From assembly GCA_031549325.1 (NCBI GenBank), contig JAVBQA010000002.1, positions 1-11,140 of the forward strand: 11,140 bases of DNA, in the 5' to 3' direction. Source of the stretch: JAJDGF01 sp031549325 (GTDB lineage: Bacteria; Bacillota; Clostridia; Christensenellales; Aristaeellaceae). The notes beneath the pieces are model-generated. The model ran no database searches and was not told the DNA's origin. It saw only the letters and a program-made list of their open reading frames with translations. A program made the translations under genes and the position numbers. Positions 7,325-11,140 of the stretch are shown one piece after another (the stretch's first letter is position 1; every line of letters starts with the position of its first letter).

Positions 7325-9154
7325 TTAAGCTCCCGATTCGAAGCAAATCTGGTTTTGTAAAATATACCCATTTTTGCCATTATAGTGTATCTTACACCAT
7401 TTTGTTCCAATTGACAAGACTTTGACCGGATCGCCATCGGGTATTTGGGCGACAATTTTCGCGTCGCTCTTTGCGGATGCCCGCATTTTCAGAACCTTTC
7501 CAGCCGGTTTTGTTTGGGTTTTTAACACAAGAAATTGACGTTCAGCCCCCGATTTCGGCGCGCTTTTCGCGTAAATCAGCCGCTGTATCGCGGTGGTTCC
7601 CAAACCATCCTGCTTGATTTGCAGCTGGGACTGGAAGCGCTTGACGGCGGCTATGGTGAGCCCCTGATAGTTGCCGCCAATGGAGCCTTCGAAGTATCCA
7701 AGATCTTTGAGCCGCCGCTGCAGCAGCTTCACATCCTGACCCTTCATGCCGCTTTTCAGCGTTCGCAGCTTGGCGGGGCGCTGGATTTCGCCCTCGTCCG
7801 CAGGCTGCGGATCGGGCGCGGGATCGGGATCCGCCGGCGACGCGATCGGCGTCGGTTCGTCGTCAAACCGCTTGGTCACCAGCTCCACGCCCACATAGTA
7901 GAACGTCAGGATGTCCTTGTAGCTCCTGCCATGCTGCTTGGCCTGGAACTGGGCGCCGCGCTGGCTCATACCCACGCCATGGCCAAACCGCCGGAACTCA
8001 ATGGCAAAGCTCGACCCTCTGTCGGCCACCGAGACGATCTCACGGTCGCTGCTCTGGAACCCCAGCGAGAAGCGCGCCTTCAGATTGCCGTAGGTTTGAA
8101 GGTCGCATTTCACATCCGAAAGCGCCTTTTCTCCCCCATCTTCCTTCTCCCCCCGGATGTCGAGCGAGAAGCGAACCTTTGTAAACGTGCGGCTGGGCTC
8201 GGGATAGCGGGGCGAAATGGGCGTGATGGAGTTCACCCGCACGATGTCCACGCTGCCCTCTCCGCGCTTCATGTCCTCGTCCTGCAGCTTGCCCGCCAGC
8301 GCCTTGACCAGCTCGGTCTTGAGCTTGGCATTCAGCGGCTTTCCGGGCGTGGGTTTTTTCACAACCTCCAGCGCCTTCATCGGGCTGCCGGGGTTTTCAA
8401 GGTCATAGGGGTCATCCTTCTGGACGCTGTACCCCGCGCCGCCGCCCCACATGTTCTTGGCGCTCTCCACCTGGCCGCCGTTGGACTCGCCGTAGTAGCA
8501 GGCGGCGTATTTGCCGTTATACATCACGCAAACGCCCCGCGTCTCGTTGACGGCGCGGATTACGTTGGTGAGGCTGGGCGCGTACCCCTTGAACACCTGG
8601 CTGTTTGTGTCATCGGTCACGTCATAGGCGGAGGACGGCTTCAAGTTGGCCAGCGCGAACGTGCGCGCCGCCACCGCCTGCGCCTTGAGCGCCTCGATGG
8701 GATAGCTATTGGACATCTCGTAGCCCACGACGCCGTAAAGATAGTCCTCCACGAAGATGCGCAGCACCGGCAGAATCTTGCCGGAGGAGGCGCTCAGGAT
8801 CAGGTCGCCGCAGAACACGTTGCTCAGACTGGGCGAGATGAAACGGATGCCCACATCCCCGGTCTTTCCGCGCGCCAGCGTGAGCTGTTTCGCGCTGTAT
8901 TTCTGGCCGCCCCAAGACACCGCCACCTCGCCGGCAGCGATGGACACGGAGACTTTGTCGCCAGAATCGATCTTCTTTGATTTGTCGCCGTTCACATAGT
9001 ACGCGCAGCCAGCGCTCAAGGTCAGCGTGGATCTGGAGCCAAGGCGCGTCAGCTTCACGCGCACCCGCCCGTCTGCCTCCGCCATGGCCACCGGGGCTGG
9101 CAGACTCAAAACCAGCAGCGCAAGGGCCAGCATCATCGTCAGAACTCTTTTCAA
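7325..9154 (-). CDS. Secreted SpoIID/LytB-domain protein with PG-binding and SH3-like domains
   Basis: This 609-residue protein probably acts on peptidoglycan glycan strands outside the membrane. Residues 1-25 form a signal peptide (KR, hydrophobic core, cleavage after AMA). The SpoIID/LytB domain spans roughly 105-430, with YLYGVVGYEM (139-148), EALKAQAVAARTFAL (154-168) and GHGVGMSQRGA (391-401). Glu146 aligns with the glutamate needed for lytic transglycosylase activity in sporulation SpoIID. A Pro/Asp/Ala-rich linker (about 431-460) leads to one peptidoglycan-binding repeat (about 468-510) and an SH3-like domain (about 553-600). The start is TTG at 9154: AAGGAGG at 9164-9170 is well placed and the signal peptide's basic residues follow directly, whereas the first internal ATG would lose them. 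The promoter is at 9185-9213. The extra PG-binding and SH3 modules and the NlpC/P60 neighbour suggest a vegetative or general wall-remodelling role rather than the classical spore engulfment SpoIID. Confidence 0.88.
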   Translation of the reverse strand: MKRVLTMMLALALLVLSLPAPVAMAEADGRVRVKLTRLGSRSTLTLSAGCAYYVNGDKSKKIDSGDKVSVSIAAGEVAVSWGGQKYSAKQLTLARGKTGDVGIRFISPSLSNVFCGDLILSASSGKILPVLRIFVEDYLYGVVGYEMSNSYPIEALKAQAVAARTFALANLKPSSAYDVTDDTNSQVFKGYAPSLTNVIRAVNETRGVCVMYNGKYAACYYGESNGGQVESAKNMWGGGAGYSVQKDDPYDLENPGSPMKALEVVKKPTPGKPLNAKLKTELVKALAGKLQDEDMKRGEGSVDIVRVNSITPISPRYPEPSRTFTKVRFSLDIRGEKEDGGEKALSDVKCDLQTYGNLKARFSLGFQSSDREIVSVADRGSSFAIEFRRFGHGVGMSQRGAQFQAKQHGRSYKDILTFYYVGVELVTKRFDDEPTPIASPADPDPAPDPQPADEGEIQRPAKLRTLKSGMKGQDVKLLQRRLKDLGYFEGSIGGNYQGLTIAAVKRFQSQLQIKQDGLGTTAIQRLIYAKSAPKSGAERQFLVLKTQTKPAGKVLKMRASAKSDAKIVAQIPDGDPVKVLSIGTKWCKIHYNGKNGYILQNQICFESGA

Positions 9155-9163
9155 GCGCCAACC

Positions 9164-9170
9164 CCTCCTT
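9164..9170 (-). promoter_or_regulatory. Ribosome binding site supporting the TTG start of the SpoIID-domain gene
   Basis: AAGGAGG on the minus strand, 9 nt before the TTG at 9154. No in-frame ATG lies at a comparable distance. Confidence 0.7.
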
Positions 9171-9184
9171 TGGTAAGATGCCTT

Positions 9185-9213
9185 ATCATACCATAAAAAG
9201 GGCTGGTCGCCAA
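9185..9213 (-). promoter_or_regulatory. Sigma-A-type promoter of the SpoIID-NlpC/P60-methyltransferase unit
   Basis: On the minus strand TTGGCG (9213-9208) and TATGAT (9190-9185) are spaced by exactly 17 bp. The -10 box matches 5 of 6 and the -35 box 4 of 6. The expected start near 9178 gives a leader of about 24 nt with the ribosome binding site in the middle. Confidence 0.7.
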
Positions 9214-9235
9214 CACATTTCCGTAACAGTCGTCA

Positions 9236-9252
9236 TAATTGCTTATCAATTA
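9236..9252. repeat. AT-rich palindrome upstream of the SpoIID-gene promoter
   Basis: TAATTG (9236-9241) and CAATTA (9247-9252) are perfect inverted copies around CTTAT. The site is 22 bp upstream of the -35 box at 9208-9213, in a locally AT-rich stretch, and might bind a regulator. It is short, so chance is possible. Confidence 0.3.
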
Positions 9253-9274
9253 AACATTGTGGCGGAATGTGGAA

Positions 9275-9301
9275 AGGGCCATCGACGATGTCGATGGCCC
9301 T
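9275..9301. repeat. Perfect 12-bp hairpin touching the left IS end
   Basis: AGGGCCATCGAC (9275-9286) and GTCGATGGCCCT (9290-9301) pair perfectly around a 3-nt loop. The right arm ends exactly where the left terminal repeat of the IS derivative begins (9302). On the minus strand the hairpin is followed by TTCC, so it is at best a weak terminator. It may be part of the element, its preferred target, or a pre-existing terminator. Confidence 0.65.
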
Positions 9302-9317
9302 CAGCCTGTCGAAAAAG
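9302..9317 (+). repeat. Left terminal inverted repeat of the IS derivative
   Basis: CAGCCTGTCGAAAAAG; 15 of 16 bases match the reverse complement of the right repeat at 9796-9811. The transposase start codon lies about 60 bp inside. Confidence 0.75.
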
Positions 9318-9375
9318 TCCAGCGAAGGCTGGGTTTTCTCGTATGGAGATGGTAAGATAGCAGTGGGTGATAAAG

Positions 9376-9789
9376 ATGTTGGAACGAGAGAAAAAGAACC
9401 GTGGAGCAGTGGAGTTCATCAACGCGGAGATGTTTGTACCGCAGGGACATCTATTGCGGAAGATTGATGCGGCGGTGGATTTCACGCGGCTATAAGATTT
9501 GGTAGAAGAGTTGTGCAGCAAAGACCAAGGTCGCCCAAACGTGGATCCGGTGGTGCTGTTCAAGATGGTATTGATTCAGCACATCTATGGGCTGCCGTCG
9601 CTGCGGCGGACAGCGGAAGAAGTGGGGATGAACATCGCGTACCGTTGGTTTGTGGGGTACATGATCAATGAGGCGACGCCGCATTTTTCGACGGTGAGCT
9701 ACAACTTCAAGCATCGGTATCGTGAAGAGACGGTAGAGCGGATCTTCCGGTGGATCCTCAGCGAAATCGCGAACGCGGGCTACTTGTCT
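9376..9789 (+). pseudogene. IS1182-family transposase remnant, N-terminal part with in-frame stop
   Basis: The frame starts at ATG 9376 and contains the family's DUF772-type N-terminal domain: DPVVLFKMVLIQHIYGLPSL, then NIAYRWFVGY, PHFSTVSYNF and WILSEIANAGYLS. It is broken twice. First, codon 40 (9493-9495) is TAA inside RL*DLVEEL, where the family usually has Tyr (TAT or TAC), so a single substitution explains it. Second, similarity ends after AGYLS at 9789, where the DDE catalytic domain should begin. The frame then reads through the right terminal repeat and stops at 9879. About 138 of an expected 450-550 residues remain and none of the catalytic acidic residues, so it cannot be an active transposase. 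Confidence 0.85.
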
Positions 9790-9795
9790 GTACCG

Positions 9796-9811
9796 CTTTT
9801 TCGACAGCCTG
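9796..9811 (-). repeat. Right terminal inverted repeat of the IS derivative
   Basis: CTTTTTCGACAGCCTG; the inverted partner of 9302-9317 with a single mismatch. It lies only 6 bp after the point where transposase similarity stops. Confidence 0.75.
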
Positions 9812-9814
9812 TAA

Positions 9815-9847
9815 TCCGGTCGGGCGAACTGTGTTCGCCCGACCGGA
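9815..9847 (-). terminator. Perfect 15-bp GC-rich hairpin after the AlkZ-like gene
   Basis: TCCGGTCGGGCGAAC (9815-9829) and GTTCGCCCGACCGGA (9833-9847) pair perfectly around a 3-nt loop. It begins 6 bp after the stop of the minus-strand gene at 9854, the usual place for an intrinsic terminator, but no T tract follows: the IS right end starts 3 bp later. The insertion may have separated the stem from its T tract. The hairpin is flanked by 8-bp direct repeats CTGTAATC at 9809-9816 and 9848-9855. Confidence 0.55.
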
Positions 9848-9853
9848 CTGTAA

Positions 9854-10525
9854 TCAACCGCCGAACAGCCGCTTTTTGAGTTTTCCGAGGTCGATGTCCA
9901 GGCCCCACGCCCCGCAGTGCGCCAGGATCGCTTGCCTTGCTTCCTGTTGGCTCAGGCGCGGCGCATCCAGAAAATCGCCCGCCCACAGCTCCACCGGGCA
10001 GTAGGCGTTGGCGGGCCAGCCGTAGGGCAGCCCGTCCTTGCCGATCTTGCGCGCGTTGCCGCACACGGTAATCAGGAACTCGCGCTGCAGCTGCACGATG
10101 GCCGCGTCCACCGCTGACGCGCCCTTCTTCTTCGTCACGCCCATCCTGGCACGGATGTCGGACGTGCTGAGCGGCGCGCCATCCTGAAACAGCGCGTAAA
10201 CCGCCCGCAGGGTCTGCGTCACATGGCCCTCGAAGTAGCGCTCTTCCAGCGGCTGCGGGTTCCTGCAGGCCGCGAAAAACCGCGGGTACATTCCCTTGGA
10301 CACAAAGCCCTTATAGCCGCCCAACAGACACCCGAACGCCAGCCGGTGCTCGGCGGCAACGCGATCCTTCCACTGCCATGGATCGGTGTCCGGGTCGCCC
10401 GTGTGCCACTGCTCGTCCGCGGTCAGGCCCTCGAGCGTCGGAAACCCTTGAAGAAACCCCTTCGACATCGCCATCATGCCCAGCGCGTCCACCTGCCGGA
10501 CAAACTCCTCATACGTGTGCAGCAT
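9854..10525 (-). CDS. AlkZ-related / winged-helix-like protein of unknown function
   Basis: The 223-residue product is predicted to be cytoplasmic, with no signal peptide or membrane segment. The segment FPTLEGLTADEQWHTGDPDT (about residues 29-48), then PWQWKDRVAAE and AFGCLLGGYKGF, resembles a family usually named AlkZ-related, whose better-known relatives are winged-helix DNA glycosylases acting on alkylated or cross-linked DNA. The middle (LSTSDIRARMGVTKKKG, about 124-140) looks like a winged-helix DNA-binding region. I do not see the AlkZ catalytic Q-x-Q motif, so glycosylase activity should not be assumed. The start is ATG 10525, 8 nt from AGGAGG at 10534-10539; an upstream GTG at 10546 lies before that site. 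An extended -10 promoter is at 10549-10557. The gene is divergent from the gene at 10704. Confidence 0.75.
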   Translation of the reverse strand: MLHTYEEFVRQVDALGMMAMSKGFLQGFPTLEGLTADEQWHTGDPDTDPWQWKDRVAAEHRLAFGCLLGGYKGFVSKGMYPRFFAACRNPQPLEERYFEGHVTQTLRAVYALFQDGAPLSTSDIRARMGVTKKKGASAVDAAIVQLQREFLITVCGNARKIGKDGLPYGWPANAYCPVELWAGDFLDAPRLSQQEARQAILAHCGAWGLDIDLGKLKKRLFGG

Positions 10526-10548
10526 CCGCGTCCCCTCCTGTTCCACCC

Positions 10549-10557
10549 ATTATACCA
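10549..10557 (-). promoter_or_regulatory. Extended -10 promoter of the AlkZ-like gene
   Basis: TGGTATAAT on the minus strand: a perfect TATAAT (10554-10549) with a TG extension. No good -35 box is found at 16-18 bp (for example AGCCAG at 17 bp), which fits an extended -10 or activator-dependent promoter. The start should be near 10542, only a few bases before the AGGAGG, giving a leader of about 17 nt. Confidence 0.7.
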
Positions 10558-10558
10558 C

Positions 10559-10588
10559 GCGAACCGGACCACTGGCTGTCCGGTTTGC
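10559..10588. repeat. Operator-like inverted repeat in the divergent intergenic region
   Basis: GCGAACCGGAC (10559-10569) and GTCCGGTTTGC (10578-10588) form an 11-bp inverted repeat with one G-T mismatch around 8 bases. It covers the -35 region of the minus-strand promoter and begins 5 bp from its -10 box, so a repressor or activator site is plausible. Confidence 0.5.
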
Positions 10589-10646
10589 TTTGGGAAGCGT
10601 CGATGCTGAATTGAGCGCGGAAAAAGCAGGTTTGGGCGGGAATGCA

Positions 10647-10675
10647 TTGCGCGGCGCGCCAGCAACTGCTACAAT
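10647..10675 (+). promoter_or_regulatory. Promoter of the plus-strand unknown gene
   Basis: TTGCGC (10647-10652), 17 bp, then TACAAT (10670-10675) preceded by TGC, which gives an extended -10. The -10 box is 5 of 6 and the -35 box only 3 of 6. The start near 10682 precedes GGGAGG at 10689-10694. Confidence 0.6.
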
Positions 10676-10703
10676 GGCAGCGTTGAGAGGGAGGTTCACG
10701 CAA

Positions 10704-11140
10704 ATGAGTGAGCGCACTGAATCGAGCAAGATGAAGGCCGCGCGCCTGCTGGCGCTGTCCGGCAGGGCGCAGGCGGAGCTGAACGCCGCATTGGAGAAGC
10801 TGCACAGCGCGGGCAACTGGGGCATCTGGGACATCATTGGCGGCGGGTTCATCTCCACGATGGTGAAGCACAGCCGCATCGACGACGCCAAACACCACCT
10901 CTCACTGGCCGAGCCCATGCTGCACCAGCTGGCCAGCGAGCTGAGGGAGTTCCATCTGAGCGCCGCCATGCAGACCCAGATCGGCGGCATTGCCACCTTC
11001 GCGGATTTTTTCTTCGACGGGATTCTCGCCGACCTGTTCGTGCAGAGCAAGATCCGCGACATGGAAAGCGAGGTATGGGATGTGCTAAACCAGCTGAAAC
11101 AGGTGGATAATGCGCTGTTTCGGCTGCAAAGGTACGATGA
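10704..11140 (+). CDS. Uncharacterised helix-rich protein (3' end cut by window edge)
   Basis: The frame is open from ATG 10704 for 145 full codons to the window edge. A GGGAGG at 10689-10694, 9 nt upstream, supports the start. The visible part has no signal peptide and is predicted mostly alpha-helical, with a likely coiled coil at about 10-35 and again from about 118. The centre is the most distinctive part: GNWGIWDIIGGGFISTMVKH (about 37-56), then DDAKHHLSLAEPMLHQL, and QIGGIATFADFFFDGILADL (about 93-112). The two glycine-rich hydrophobic segments are amphipathic rather than clear membrane spans. I recall similar GNWxxWDxxGGG and FADxFFDGxxAD patterns in unnamed Firmicute proteins, but no function. 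It is divergent from the AlkZ-like gene across 178 bp. Confidence 0.75.
   Translation, partial: MSERTESSKMKAARLLALSGRAQAELNAALEKLHSAGNWGIWDIIGGGFISTMVKHSRIDDAKHHLSLAEPMLHQLASELREFHLSAAMQTQIGGIATFADFFFDGILADLFVQSKIRDMESEVWDVLNQLKQVDNALFRLQRYD

Larger units (their letters stand above)
9302..9811 (+). mobile_element. Internally deleted IS1182-type insertion sequence, 510 bp
   Basis: The ends are 16-bp terminal inverted repeats: CAGCCTGTCGAAAAAG at 9302-9317, and CTTTTTCGACAGCCTG at 9796-9811, whose reverse complement differs at one base. Between them is only the N-terminal part of an IS1182-family transposase, and the frame runs from that part almost directly into the right repeat. Intact members are about 1.5-2 kb, so more than 1 kb of the middle and 3' part is missing while both ends are kept. 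Such a structure could be moved in trans if an intact copy exists elsewhere. I see no target duplication directly beside the repeats. Confidence 0.75.

Noticed and set aside
7535..8980. 481-codon plus-strand open frame opposite the SpoIID-domain gene
   Set aside because: It is rich in His, Arg and Leu with no domain signature and no ribosome binding site. It mirrors the codon bias of the real minus-strand gene in GC-rich DNA.
9493..9495. TAA recoding or programmed read-through in the transposase
   Set aside because: No slippery sequence or downstream structure characteristic of recoding is seen, and the gene is also deleted for its catalytic part, so simple decay is sufficient.
9797..9879. 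Extension of the transposase frame through the right IS end as genuine coding sequence
   Set aside because: Beyond 9789 the translation is only the terminal repeat and the hairpin, and it runs into the opposite-strand gene; no transposase similarity remains.
10526..10546. GTG at 10546 as the start of the AlkZ-like protein
   Set aside because: The AGGAGG at 10534-10539 lies downstream of that GTG and is correctly spaced for ATG 10525.

Overview
The window looks like chromosomal DNA from a GC-rich, low-oxygen-type Firmicute of the class Clostridia. The reasons are the DUF512 radical-SAM-like gene beside der and plsY, strong AGGAGG-type ribosome binding sites, sigma-A-type promoters, a SpoIID/LytB-family wall protein, and an NlpC/P60 protein with clostridial-style peptidoglycan-binding repeats. 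The exact lineage cannot be fixed from this sequence; a Christensenellales-like or related high-GC clostridial group is only a guess.

Layout. Almost everything from position 1 to 9154 is on the minus strand, so transcription runs right to left. The first block (promoter at 9185-9213) encodes two secreted cell-wall proteins, a SpoIID/LytB-domain protein with a TTG start and an NlpC/P60 endopeptidase with four peptidoglycan-binding repeats. A SAM-dependent methyltransferase of the TrmN6 type follows, and its GTG start overlaps the NlpC/P60 stop codon. A second promoter (4910-4938), embedded in an 11-bp inverted repeat, begins the next block: DUF512 PDZ/radical-SAM-like protein, GTPase Der, acyltransferase PlsY (4 bp after der) and a xylulokinase that leaves the window a few codons before its expected end.

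The stretch 9275-9847 is accessory. It holds a 510-bp internally deleted IS1182-type insertion sequence. Its two 16-bp terminal inverted repeats match at 15 of 16 positions. Inside is only the N-terminal quarter of a transposase, interrupted by an in-frame TAA. A perfect hairpin stands immediately outside each terminal repeat (12-bp stem on the left, 15-bp stem on the right).

The right end (9854-11140) carries a divergent pair. The minus-strand gene encodes a 223-aa protein resembling AlkZ-related/winged-helix proteins. The plus-strand gene encodes an uncharacterised, helix-rich protein cut by the window edge. Between them lie two extended -10 promoters and an operator-like inverted repeat.

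Taken together, this is mostly core housekeeping (ribosome assembly GTPase, phospholipid synthesis, RNA methylation) plus cell-wall remodelling, with one decayed mobile element. I saw no CRISPR array, tRNA, rRNA, phage module or obvious new defence system. The most unusual parts are the hairpin-flanked IS derivative, the palindrome-embedded promoter, and the unknown gene at the right edge.
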